Below are positions 47,859-57,849 of a stretch of DNA of 64,000 nt, piece after piece. A model generated the notes under the pieces. The model worked only from the letters and a program-made list of their open reading frames with translations. It was not told the origin of the DNA and made no database searches. Within the stretch, counting starts at the first letter, position 1. Each line of letters opens with the position of its first letter. This DNA comes from Stentor roeselii (taxonomy: Eukaryota > Ciliophora > Heterotrichea > Heterotrichida > Stentoridae). The stretch spans positions 153,244 to 217,243 of the forward strand of contig RSEH01000024.1 in assembly GCA_006503475.1 (NCBI GenBank). Direction: 5' to 3'. The translations under genes were made by a program, and so were the position numbers.

Positions 47859-49169
47859 TTAACAATTAAAGAAAACAACTACAAACGTAATGTCATCAAC
47901 GACGCAGTCTTCTCGTGTCCAGGACTCAACTGCTTTTTTCATAAGAGCGTCGCAGGCCTTTTCAACGTCTTTGCTTTCATAGAACTCAGAAACGATTTTA
48001 ACACATTCAGCACTTTCAATGAACTCCCAGATGCCGTCAGTAGCGACGACCAAGAACTTGTCAGTGGGTTCTAAAGAGTGAATCACGATGTCTGGCTCGC
48101 TGATGACTCCGGCCATGGAAGCGACTAAGTCTCCGAAGGCTCGAGACATGGCCAGTCCTGGAAGCTGCTCATTCAAGAGCCAGACTCGGTCAGGGCCAAC
48201 GAATTCTCCAGTTTCTTCACGGAAGGGCTCCACTCGTCCCCCTGCGACTTGGATTCTTCTTTTTTCGTCGATGTTGGAAGGCTTGTGGTCTTGTGACAAG
48301 TCGACTGGAAACCATCTCTCGTTGAACTTTCCAATCACAGCACGAGAGTCTCCTAAATTACAGCAAATACAAAGTTTTTCACGGAGAAGAACTGAAACAC
48401 AAGTCGAGCCTGAGTAGTTCAAATCGATGGTCTTTTTATTCACTAAAGCTTTTTGGGTGTTTTTGTAGCCTTCTTTGAAGGAATTTTCAAGGCTTGCCAG
48501 GTACTCGACTCCGAATTTGAAGTCTGATGAGTTGCTTGGAAGAAAAGATTCGATCAGCAGAGGAAGCTGCTTTTTGATGAAGGAAGAAACTTCGTGTCCG
48601 TAGGGACCGTGCCCGTCCATCACTGAGATAAACGTCTGGTTTTCACAGTTGCCGAAATTGTGAATCACGCAAAAGTCGTCCTGGTTGTTCGGCTTCGTCT
48701 TACCGTTGACTGACCCGGTTTTCGTCCTGAAAGACAAGTTTAAAGACGATTTTTTTACTCTGTTTAAAGATTTTTTTGACTTTTTTCGTGATTCGCTACG
48801 TTTTTTTATTTCCAGTAGTTTTGATGGCGCTTTCAAAAGTTTTTTGCTTGGTGAGGACTTTTTAGGTGAAAAGTTGAAAGTTTTAGACTCGGATGAAAAG
48901 TTTGATGTGGTTTCTGAGTGTTTTAATGACTTGCCTTTTAGTTTTGGCTTGGAAAGTTTACTTCTGGATGTAGAACTTGTTAGTTTTTCGTATGATTTGT
49001 AAGGGTTTTTTGGGGCGGAAGCCGGAATGTAAATTTGTTGCAACAGGTCTCGACGAGAACTGGGAGTCGAGGCTTGTTTAACGAGTTTGTTCAGTTCTTT
49101 GAATGAGAAGTTTTTGCACTTTGAAAGACTGGCTGAGGTTTTACATTTTGTTTTATGTTCCTCGTCCAT
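47859..49169 (-). CDS. PP2C-type protein phosphatase
   Basis: 436 aa. A Ser/Lys-rich N-terminal extension of about 150 residues precedes the PPM catalytic domain. Metal and catalytic motifs are complete: NQDDFCVI, VMDGHGPYGH, NLGDSRAVIG, SQDHKPSN, LAMSRAFGD, VVATDGIWEF and VDDITFVVV. Mg/Mn-dependent Ser/Thr phosphatase; targets unknown. The extension, rich in SKSKLKGK-type basic runs, could localise it to the cytoskeleton. Confidence 0.95.
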   Translation of the reverse strand: MDEEHKTKCKTSASLSKCKNFSFKELNKLVKQASTPSSRRDLLQQIYIPASAPKNPYKSYEKLTSSTSRSKLSKPKLKGKSLKHSETTSNFSSESKTFNFSPKKSSPSKKLLKAPSKLLEIKKRSESRKKSKKSLNRVKKSSLNLSFRTKTGSVNGKTKPNNQDDFCVIHNFGNCENQTFISVMDGHGPYGHEVSSFIKKQLPLLIESFLPSNSSDFKFGVEYLASLENSFKEGYKNTQKALVNKKTIDLNYSGSTCVSVLLREKLCICCNLGDSRAVIGKFNERWFPVDLSQDHKPSNIDEKRRIQVAGGRVEPFREETGEFVGPDRVWLLNEQLPGLAMSRAFGDLVASMAGVISEPDIVIHSLEPTDKFLVVATDGIWEFIESAECVKIVSEFYESKDVEKACDALMKKAVESWTREDCVVDDITFVVVFFNC

Positions 49170-49247
49170 TGTTATAGTTAAAAATCTGGTTTTGAAGAGA
49201 ATTGGAAATTACTTTGAATGATATGATTTGGGATTTAAGATTAAATA

Positions 49248-49670
49248 ATGGAAAATAACTTAGGGATCGTCGACTTTTTACCTCAGGCTGAAAAGGTGTA
49301 CCCGACGTACATCAACAAGGGCTTTGAGTTCAACCATCTCAAATTAATTGGGCATCTCAGGTGTCTTGATTGTGATGATGAGTTCGCCATCGACCAGGCT
49401 GACTCTTACATGTGTCGAAAGGTGCATCAGACTGTCAGTCGACTTGCCAATAAGGGCTGGGATGATAAGGAAATTCTTAGGGAATGTAAGAGAATTTATG
49501 GAAATGAAGTTCTTTTAAAACACTATGCTTTCGATCCTCCTATTTTGGTATGAGTTAAGCAGAGCTATAAAGTTTGGTTCTTCTTCTATGCGGCTTACTT
49601 TGTGAGATCTAAGTATTTCCGTATACGATGGGAAAAGATGGTCAAGTACAAGAAAGATAAATACTATTAA
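49248..49670 (+). CDS. CcmH-like cytochrome c maturation protein with intron
   Basis: 135 aa after removing the intron 49548-49562. The core GHLRCLDCDDE contains the LRCxxC thioredoxin-like motif of CcmH/NrfF, followed by the helix VHQTVSRLANKGWDDKEIL and the YGNEVLLK segment, in the order expected of CcmH. The second exon adds a membrane helix (KVWFFFYAAYFV) and a basic tail, where CcmH proteins also have a TM anchor. System I haem attachment to mitochondrial cytochrome c is known in ciliates (CcmF in mtDNA), so a nuclear CcmH is expected. Act: reduces apocytochrome Cys pair. Confidence 0.75.
49548..49562 (+). other. 15-nt intron in CcmH-like gene
   Basis: GTATGAGTTAAGCAG; removal joins FDPPIL to SYKVWFFFY and restores the C-terminal membrane anchor. 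Confidence 0.9.
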
Positions 49671-49687
49671 CTTTTCTAATAATCCTT

Positions 49688-50341
49688 ATGGCCAGCCATA
49701 AATTCGATGAAATCCTTCTTGAAAAACTAGCAGACGCAGTAATAAATACAAAGGAAATAAAGGCTTCATCTTTACAAGCCATATGCCTTGCAAAAGATTC
49801 AGAGATTCTGAAACTAGAGGCAAAAATCGACCAACTCAATGCAAAGTTAAGAGAAATCCATCTAAATAGTTCTCGAGTCCTCCAAAAAATGTCAGTGGGA
49901 GTTCAAATATCCCAGTCAGTGAACAGCGAAGAACTTTCCCTGCTCCATCAAGAAAACCAAGACATGGCGAAAAAGATTCAAGAACTTGAAAAAAACTTGT
50001 TCAGGTCCGAATTGAAGTGCATTGAAATGAACCAAATGATTAAATCTTGTTATAACGAAGTTGAGTTGTTTGATGAACCTGATGAGGAAGCAAAGAATAA
50101 ACATCGAGTTATTAGTGTCATTGAAACTGAAATCAAAAGCAAGCATCGGTCGAACTCGCAGGAGGATAAAATTACTCCTGGACCTGCGAGTAATAAGCTC
50201 AGTTTGATGAACTTTATCAATTATAAGTCAAAATTAACTGAAAATCCCAAAACTCCGACACAGAAAACACCTGCTGGTCCTTATAATTTTCAGTCTTCTG
50301 GGAAAAAAGGCTTTAGATCCCCTGTGCATAGGTATAATTAG
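49688..50341 (+). CDS. Coiled-coil protein, unrecognised
   Basis: 217 aa. Coiled coil about 35-115 (LKLEAKIDQLNAKLREIH, LLHQENQDMAKKIQELEK), then a disordered Lys/Pro/Thr-rich tail (TPTQKTPAGPYNFQS). Starts 17 bp after the CcmH-like stop. It is the last intact gene before the decayed region. Confidence 0.65.
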   Translation: MASHKFDEILLEKLADAVINTKEIKASSLQAICLAKDSEILKLEAKIDQLNAKLREIHLNSSRVLQKMSVGVQISQSVNSEELSLLHQENQDMAKKIQELEKNLFRSELKCIEMNQMIKSCYNEVELFDEPDEEAKNKHRVISVIETEIKSKHRSNSQEDKITPGPASNKLSLMNFINYKSKLTENPKTPTQKTPAGPYNFQSSGKKGFRSPVHRYN

Positions 50342-50694
50342 AAGAATGATTGTGGAAGTAATAATAATGTTAATGTGAAACAGATAAAACATTTATAGTT
50401 AAATTGAATGCCATTAGTCTTCAAAGCTTAAAAAAAGGTATTTACATTTCATCACTCAAGATGATAACAATAGGTTGTATCCTAAGACTCATCAGGATCA
50501 GTTACTTGTAAAAGACACTCTTCCAAGCATTTTCTTACTAAATTTGGGTTGAAGTAAAAAAAAGTTATGCTGAAAACGCCGTGTTTTCCAATATCAGCAT
50601 TTATAAATTAAATCAATGATTTCTTTTGAATTTCCTAAAATTTTCATAGTTTCTTCTTAATTTCAAAATAGTGAGATAAAAAAAGTTTATTCAA
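50342..50694. other. Start of decayed region
   Basis: No intact frame. On the minus strand near 50480-50560 a short stretch (NPNLVRKCLEECLLQVTDPD) looks like the end of a lost protein. Confidence 0.35.
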
Positions 50695-51213
50695 ATGAAT
50701 AGAGAATTCGAAGATCACTTCATCAGTATTTCAAAGACCAGCTAGATACCGTTAAAAACAAGAAATACTAGAGTTCATAAAAAATCAAGCAATTCCATAG
50801 TCTTCATCTCAAACCTGAACTCATTCCTAATAAACTAGTTTAAAAAACCTGGTAATAATTTCAGACACACATATAATGTGAAAAGCTGAAATGAAAATCC
50901 AGGCTGGAAACTAGGGAAACCAGTTCACAGATTTAATAATTTTGGCAAACTCATCTTAAATTTTTCAAAAATATCTCTCTTTTAGTTTTGCAAAACGAAA
51001 ATTTCAAGTCCTGTCAAACAAGTAAAGCGAGAAGATCAACACACAATTAAAGGTACCTCACATGCAATACCTAGTAACCTTCCAAAGGCCGATAACGTGC
51101 AAAAGCATCTAAAAATATGGAAAGTGCTTAATGCAACTCAGAAATTCTTCAGAATTGATCTGGTTTACAGTCACAAACTAAGATTAATAAGGAGAGGTAC
51201 CTTCCGAAGGTAA
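50695..51213 (+). pseudogene. Degenerate frame, unidentified
   Basis: From ATG 50695 a single plus-strand frame runs 172 codons to TAA 51213 with four internal stops (TAG, TAG, TGA, TAG) and no frameshift. Chance would give about three times as many stops at this base composition. The second half (VQKHLKIWKVLNATQKFF) looks coding. No 15-nt GT-AG intron removes the stops. Unknown protein, probably a dead gene. Confidence 0.4.
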
Positions 51214-51702
51214 AGAAATGAGTGAGTTGTACAAAGCAATTGATTATTCCTATCTCATCGAACACTGAATTTTCACTATAGTTTTTCGCTCATGGTCTCT
51301 CGTTCAAATTAAAGGAAGGGTAAAGATTTAAACAACAAAGATAGCAGGAGACTTTTTGGATTTTTTTTATTGGCAACCACTCAAAGTCATGGTTAAATTT
51401 TTCATTATCCTGTGACAGAGACAAATTTTTAAGAATAAAGAATATATAGAAAGTATAAAGACAGACAGAAAATTATCAATAATTAATCTAGCAGAAGATA
51501 ACTTTAGTCGATAGGAAATACTTTGTATCACCGATACAACTTTGATGACACAAATATTATAAGTTTCGAATATATGTCAATTATGAATTGGTATTATTTT
51601 CGGGATATTGTCTTATCAATTATATTAGTTTGCAAATCTTCAACTCTTACAATATCTTAACTGATAATCATGAAAGATATAAAATAAAAATAAGCTTTTA
51701 AA

Positions 51703-51909
51703 ATGTTTAGCGATATCTTGAGTTCTGGATTGAAAATGTTTTTTGAAGATTTAAATCATGAAGAAGGAATCGATAATATGATGATTAAAATGTATAAAAA
51801 TTTATTTATAGGCTATATTACATATTTTATAATGCTCAATACAGTTATAGCTACATTTCCACTGACTCTATATATAGGTATTGAAAACACAAAATTTATA
51901 AAGACTTAG
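51703..51909 (+). other. Short open frame, doubtful
   Basis: 68 codons from an ATG, with a hydrophobic second half (YITYFIMLNTVIATFPLTLY). Isolated in decayed sequence with no recognised family. Could be a chance frame or a fragment of a membrane protein. Confidence 0.25.
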
Positions 51910-52069
51910 AAAAATCATTTTACTGCATAAATGAACTAAAAATAAAATTTTAAGTAACTCAAATATTAATCTACTGAAGAGAACTACATAGATTTAATAT
52001 ATATAGACATGATGACTATGAACTTATGAAGGCTTATCATAATATTCCCAACAGTGAGCAAAGACTTGA

Positions 52070-52555
52070 AATAGAATCAATTTATCATTGATTCCAAAAT
52101 ATGTTTTATGTCTTAAAAATGAATTTACTTTTATCGTTAAGACTCCAATGGTGGAGTTATTTTAATCGAAAGAATTATTTTTCAGTTAAAAAGCAAAAAA
52201 ACAAAAGGCTGCTTTACTAATTGTAATCAGACACGAGCTATGCCATTTAATATGGATTATATATGGTGTAAAGGCATTTACTGTAGAATCACCAGCAACC
52301 TGCAAATCAGTTAAAAAAGATGTTGAAGAAGTCTTCGATAGAATGGTTCATGTAGATTTCACTGAAGATGCAAGTTTTTACATAAATGGACTAACAAAAA
52401 AAATTTCACAAAACCAAATTCTTGATTCTACTAAAGTCAATTAGCTGTTTCATACAAATGATGAGATAAGAATCTGGAAAAAAATGAATTGGTTAGATAT
52501 TGTTCCAAGAAAGAAGTTGTGCAATTGGAGATATCTTATTATCCTTAGTAATTAA
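52070..52555 (+). pseudogene. Relic with HELCH metallopeptidase-like motif
   Basis: A plus-strand frame of 162 codons with three internal stops (52163, 52187, 52442). It contains ALLIVIRHELCHLIW, a helix with the HExxH zinc-peptidase signature, followed by coding-like sequence (SVKKDVEEVFDRMVHVDF). An alternative frame just upstream (NGGVILIERIIFQLK) may belong to the same gene, implying a frameshift. The family could not be named. Confidence 0.45.
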
Positions 52556-52713
52556 TGTAAAATTCGGTAAAATACGAATAGTAATTTATTATACTATATA
52601 CACTTATAAAATAAAGAACTTTTCAATAAATTTTTCATCTCTAATTATATTTCCAAACACCAAAACACTATAACATAGCCTTAACACTAATCTCCATTAG
52701 GATCTACTTAAAC

Positions 52714-53880
52714 TTAGAAAGAAGAAGAAGTTTTAATAGTCCTATCAAGCTTATCCATTAAATTCACCGATTTTTCACTAGCATTACTACAGAGAATTTT
52801 GAGTATTAGCTATCCTCTGCTTCAAACGAATCATCTTAGTTAAAACCTTTTCTTCTTTTTAAAAAAAAAAAATTTTTTTCATAGTACTCAAGAGATTTAT
52901 CAACTCGTTCAATTTAATGAATGATAGGGTATGTGTATTCTTCCTCAAAAAGTGCATCTTTGATCTCGAACTTTTGCAAAGCCTCACTGATTATTTCTTG
53001 TCCTCTGATGGACGTGCAGCCTATAAACGAGATCCAGGTTTCCAAGTTTGTCCCATTTATTTACCCATATTATTAGCTAATATTTCTTTCTGATCAATCC
53101 ACCTTATTTAAGGTTCATTTGATGGTCTCCGCCTTGGTGAATGCGATGTCAAGTGCTATCTGGTTTTTTATCTTTGATTGACTTGTCAACCTTTAGAATG
53201 ATCAAGCTTCACACTATTTTATAGCTGATGATAGAAATGCTAGGTGAAGAGGGGAGAAATCTTCTTTGCTTGAGTTTTTAATTCTTCGCTCCTGACTAGA
53301 AGCAACATTTCGGTGCCCACCTGGCTTTCAAAATATGCCATGTGCAGAGGGGTCCGACTATTATTGTCTTTTTCACATAGGAAATATTGAGAAGCATAAG
53401 TAGACCAAGATTCCTTCGAAACCATTTGAGGTTGCAATGTGATCAAGCAATGCACATTCGCATCCTTCCTCCAAAAGTCCCCGCCTAACGAAATAAGTTC
53501 CTGTAAAAGTTTCTAAATCCTTGGTAACTTCCTAATATGTTTAACAGCACACATCAAGTGAGTGAGCTTTTCTCTTCCGGCATTCTGGTTCAGCATATAT
53601 TTGATTATTTCCTTATTCTTCAAAATAACCTTCTTGAACTAATTCAGATTTCTAAAAACTCCAACAATACGATTCTTTTACATCACAACCATAAAAATAT
53701 TATAACCCGAAGGTTCTTTCAGCGAAATCAGTAGGACAGAATTGTTCTTAAGTATCGAAGTATTCTCCTGGACATTGATAGTCTGCATCTAAATGCTCAA
53801 CGAGACCTTGATTCATGTCCTGCCTTAATTTTATAACCAACCTGATGTTATTTATGTATAATTTAAAAGATATCTAACAA
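52714..53880 (-). pseudogene. Ankyrin-repeat protein relic
   Basis: Minus strand, pieces in several frames. Clearest is DNNSRTPLHMAYFESQVGTE then MLLLVRSEELK, an ankyrin repeat (TPLHxA), continuing as AKKISPL. Upstream near 53560-53640 another repeat-like piece (VILKNKEIIKYMLNQNAG). Downstream a coding-like tail (EALQKFEIKDALFEEEYTYP; MDKLDRTIKTSSSF) ends at a TAA (52714). Several stops and frameshifts are present, so it is dead. The original protein may have been a channel or signalling protein with ankyrin repeats. Confidence 0.6.
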
Positions 53881-53890
53881 GGAAAAGGTG

Positions 53891-55158
53891 ATGATCGTCT
53901 TCGAAATTAGTAAAAAGGAAGTTGTGAGTCCTCAGACTGGACTTAGCAAGCTTCTTGAGCTTTTTACTTGAAATACAAGTTTTGGGTTAGTACGAACTGC
54001 GAAATTATAACTCTTAACCGCCTCGCTGATGCGGATTTGTTTGTTGTCCCTGCCCCAAGAGAGTTGTTCAGCAACGAAGAGTTAGACTCGGTAAAATTTA
54101 TTTGTAGAGTAGAGGAAATGTGCTGGTCCTGTTGGAGAAGGCAGAGAGAACAAGTTGAAGACAAATTTCAATTAATTGCTTGAACAGTACGGGATATTTG
54201 GCAACACTACTCTGTAATCAGGACTATTTTCAATCGAAAGAACTTTCATCTGAAGGAATGTCTTGTTTCCAAAGGAATTATTAATAAGGAAATCTCCAAC
54301 TTTGAAAGTTGAAACAAAGGGCAAGGGAAATGTGGTGTCACATTTACTGAGAGATGACTGTACAGACCTTGAAGACGAACATAGAAGTTTTTCTTTTGCC
54401 TACACCTTCGGTTGTACTCTTAAATTCAAAAGCTAAGCATTCTTCTTCTGTCAACCGACGCGTTTTCCTACCCTTTGAACCGTCCATTCCAGCGATTTAC
54501 ACTTCGAAAGCTCGGAAAAGCCGTTTGATGGTCCTGGTCTCCTACCATGTTCATTCGGACAACTAAATCGAAGAGAATTCCAAACTGCAGCAATCCTTCT
54601 CAAACAGCTGCTGACCTACGACCTTGATCTAGACCTGGGCCTTGAAGAAGACAAGGTCCTGCAGGACTTTCAGTGATTTCCGAAATTCAATCATTTCAGA
54701 ACAGTTAAAAACTGTCTCCAGATTTCAGAAGGTCTGTCAAATAAATTCAAAGTCTTTTGATATGTCATTGTTAAGTTCGACACCGACATGATCCCTGAAG
54801 CATCAAGCTCTATACGGAAATGAATGTGAAAAAGAAGCATTCACTTTGATACATCCTCAGTTCTAAACCCCTTTGCCTTTAATCACTCAACAGTCTTTCC
54901 ACCACCCTCAAAGAACCACAAGATCCGAATCTTGAACTCTCGACTTGGATGACGACTTCGCGAGTGAAAAGGTGAAACTTGACATAATAAAAAAAATATA
55001 ATGATGAAGATGCCGAGTTTTACATCTGCAAATGCGGCGATATCCTTGGAATCACCCAGCAAATCAAAAGACTAAAGTTCGGATATGGTGGCGAAAACGA
55101 TGCGAATGCCGTTTTACATAAATTTTGGTGGATTGGTTAAGTTCAAGAAAATGATTAA
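53891..55158 (+). pseudogene. IFT52: IFT52 pseudogene, nearly full length
   Basis: Plus strand, broken into pieces by several frameshifts and stops, but collinear with IFT52 over its whole length. N-terminal piece MIVFEISKKEVVSPQTGLSK; then KFWVSTNCEIITLNRLADAD and LFVVPAPRELFSNEELDSVK (GIFT domain, PRE-x-F motif); then FLPFEPSIPAIYTSKARKSR with LMVLVSYHVHSDN (human: PLNRPILAFYHSKN..GKLAVLGSCHMFSDQ); C-terminal SEKVKLDIIKK and DEDAEFYICKCGDILGI (human: EEDLEFYVRKCGDILGV). At least one lesion is a single-base change in a poly-A tract near 54990. Intraflagellar transport complex B component elsewhere in the genome is expected. Confidence 0.85.
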
Positions 55159-55199
55159 TTAAAATTATTGATAAGATGATTAAGTCTTCTCAGCCAAAT

Positions 55200-55640
55200 A
55201 ACGGGTTGTTTCCTGTTTCGAAGTTTAAACGTTTCGGGATATTTTCCCTGCTTTAGAATTGAATTTGGAAGATTTGGAACTAGAATGAGGAAAACTTTAC
55301 CTTTGATGTATAAAGGCTTTCTTGAAGTATCTTGTTTAGGTTTTGATGAAAGGTCTAAGAGATCATATTTAACTTTCGTGTTAAATAGTTGGGATATGAC
55401 TTTTTTTATGATTTTACTTGTCTTGGTTTTAGCTCTGTTGGAGTTTGATTTTTTGGATCACTAGGAAAGAGTCTTTTGGAGTTTCTGCAAAGAATGGGGA
55501 ACGGGGATGGCCGAATCTGAATTTTGAGCTTCTGCTTGGGCATCTCGAAAGGAAAACTAAAAATTTATTGAGTTTTTGTACTTGGTGCAGACTTGAAATT
55601 TTTTTCAATAAAGTTCTTTTACATTAATGGTCTTTTCAAA
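55200..55640 (+). pseudogene. Unidentified coding remnants
   Basis: Two plus-strand pieces look formerly coding: a membrane-like one (YLTFVLNSWDMTFFMILLV, about 55355-55460) and another near 55500-55600 (LNFELLLGHLERKTKNLL). They lie in different frames with stops between. No family recognised. Confidence 0.35.
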
Positions 55641-55739
55641 CTGTGATCCCTTTTATTAGTCGATTCATTGATATTTAAATCTAGTTTTTCTATTTAAAAT
55701 CAAAGTCTTCCTCTTAAGTCATGACTTTCGTTCAAGTTT

Positions 55740-56548
55740 AATGCCTCGAATCAAAACACAAGCTAACTAAATCTTAAAGGAGGTTCGACATTGTTCCAAG
55801 AATCTTTTCGACCAACTTTATCATACTTTTCCTAATTTCCATCATAATATGGATCGTATAGTTCAGATATCGTCATATATTCATGAGACAAAGGAAAACG
55901 AGAGTTTCTACACATTTAAACTTTTCTCCCTGATAACAGAATTTTCAATAAGTGACAAAGCCAATATGCAGAGAACAACTTTATTAATATGATGGTCTCG
56001 TTTCAACTGTTCGGCAAATCCGATTTCTTTGTGATAAATGATCATCGCATCTTTAAAGAGTTTGTGCTCTAATAACAAAGTGACCTAAGGACTGACAATA
56101 TCTTGGCATAAACCTAAAGCCCATATTCATCAGTAATCAAGTTGATAGTGAGTGCATTAACTTATTCCTCATCTCAATGATCCTTAGCACAATGTTCAGC
56201 AGCCATGAACGAGTACATCCTTAGAGCCTTTTCGCCATTTGACTGATACTGAACATTTAGACAGCTTTTTCAGTGCCTTGCAGATACTTAGAGTAATTTT
56301 CACTCCTCAATGAAACAATAGCGAGGTTTTCAAAGATTATTCCAGCTGCCCAGCTGTGAATAATTTTAACACATTCATCATTTCACTAACTTTTTCTAAT
56401 AATTGTTGGCCCCATCGACGTTTGGACTGAGTAGGCTTTGGCAGCGGATTCGAAATTGACAGCAGAGTTGCACAGTCGAGTTTGGCCTTAAAGAGGCCAG
56501 TTTTCATTCCTTTTAACCCTTTTTGTACTCTGAGTCTCAGTCGGCCAT
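55740..56548 (-). pseudogene. Gamma-SNAP (NAPG) pseudogene
   Basis: Minus strand, broken by many frameshifts and stops but collinear with gamma-SNAP. From ATG 56548 (MAD*) come MKTGLFKAKLDCA and SAVNFESAAKAYSVQ (human gamma-SNAP: LKTGFLKWKPDYDSAASEY, GKAAVAF); then IIFENLAIVSLRSENYSKYL; then YSFMAAEHCAKDH; then LLLEHKLFKDAMIIYHKEIG and FAEQLKRDHHINKVVLCILA (family: rrFdEAalsiqkEk...cykkt); final ELYDPYYDGN-EKYDKV. TPR-like helices are recognisable throughout. Gamma-SNAP is a partner of NSF in membrane fusion; an intact copy elsewhere is expected. Confidence 0.75.
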
Positions 56549-56559
56549 TATTAGAAGAA

Positions 56560-57260
56560 GCTTATAAAAATAAAAAAGTGTAAAAGGTAGGTCCTTGACC
56601 AGCACACTTCCAGTGATGTCTAAAAACAGCATCCCGTGATGCTTCATTCTTTTGAAAAGCTTTTCAGATATTAGACTGTTTTTGTTTCCCTATTTTCACG
56701 GCGAAGAACTCTGCAAGTTTCTTGCGTCTCGTCGATGAAGTTGATGAAAGGGTCTAATGGTTTCAGAAGGATAGAGATCCACCTTCGTATCGACAGTCTT
56801 AACTGACTCAGATCTGGAGTTCTTTTGTTCACCTGTGAGCACCCACTTGGATCAGTCGGTCAAGTCTTTTTTTTCTTCCAATAGTCGTCGACTACTCTTC
56901 GGATCGCACTTGAATGACAGAAAACCAGATCGAGTACATCTGAGGATACTCAAGCATAAATCTTAAGTGACTGTCACCAATATTTCAACGATTTGCAACA
57001 ATATGCAAAAGGTGGTTCGAATGGGAACTCGCCGACTTGCTTCCTGAAATGTCTGACAGCTTTTTCGTAAGTGCGGACATAGAACAATTCAGAGTCTATC
57101 ACTTGAAGCCATATCAGGAAGTAGCTTTTAGTTTCTGGTTGTCTAAAGTGCAGATCACCTTATCTTGGTAGACAATCTAAGCAAAGACAAACTCATTTAA
57201 ACCCCCTCTGAATTTGAAATTCCTGTAGTCTTGTCTCGCACGTTCATACATCGAAATGCC
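56560..57260. pseudogene. Unidentified relic, strand uncertain
   Basis: Coding-like pieces occur on both strands. Plus, 57015-57170: WFEWELADLLPEMSDSFFVS. Minus, same area: IDSELFYVRTYEKAVRHFRK, and further on KHHGMLFLDITGSVLVKDLP near 56600-56680. Stops and frame changes interrupt both. I favour the minus strand, because pieces continue over a longer distance. No family named. Confidence 0.35.
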
Positions 57261-57849
57261 TGACCTTGGAATTAATTTATAAAAAGTTATGGTAGCTTAA
57301 AATTGAAGGAAGAGACTCGGAGAAAAGAGAATTTAATTAAAGGTCTAAGGTTAACTTGATTATAGTTGGGTTGCATTTCAAGAAGGACGGCATCACATCA
57401 TCTGAGCATTTATAGATTATTTTGTTGAAGATGAGGTGATTGGTATTGAACCTTGGATCCTGAAGATTATATTTGATGGAATGTGTTTAAAGCAATTTGA
57501 GCTTTTTTTTGAGAGCAGAACATAGAGAATTATCATTAATGTTTATGTTAGGTTAAATTTCTTTTGAATATGGTAATCAAGTTTAGCTTTTTGGGTTTCG
57601 AGATATTTTAGTGTAATGATGTGATAATCGGAGGAATTAGGATACTGTAATAAATATATTTTTTATCAATTTAAAGTTTTTAAAAAATTATTATATTCTC
57701 TTATCAGATAAAATTATAAAGCGATCAATCAGAATTGATTTTAATTCCTTTCCTACAAATACACTAGTAGCAATTAATCGATTTAATATAAATTTTAATT
57801 TTTCTATATATTTACCAAATCTATAACCAACTTTTTCATAAATATAAAA
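57261..57849. other. AT-rich intergenic region before GTPase cluster
   Basis: No coding frame seen. A TTTTTCTATATATTTAC element about 40 bp before the ATG at 57850 resembles the element found upstream of the other GTPase copies. Confidence 0.5.

Noticed and set aside
53891-55158. Programmed frameshifting or unusual introns as explanation for broken IFT52
   Set aside because: Lesions are many, of different kinds (frameshifts both ways, stops), and none coincides with a 15-nt GTA...AG element.
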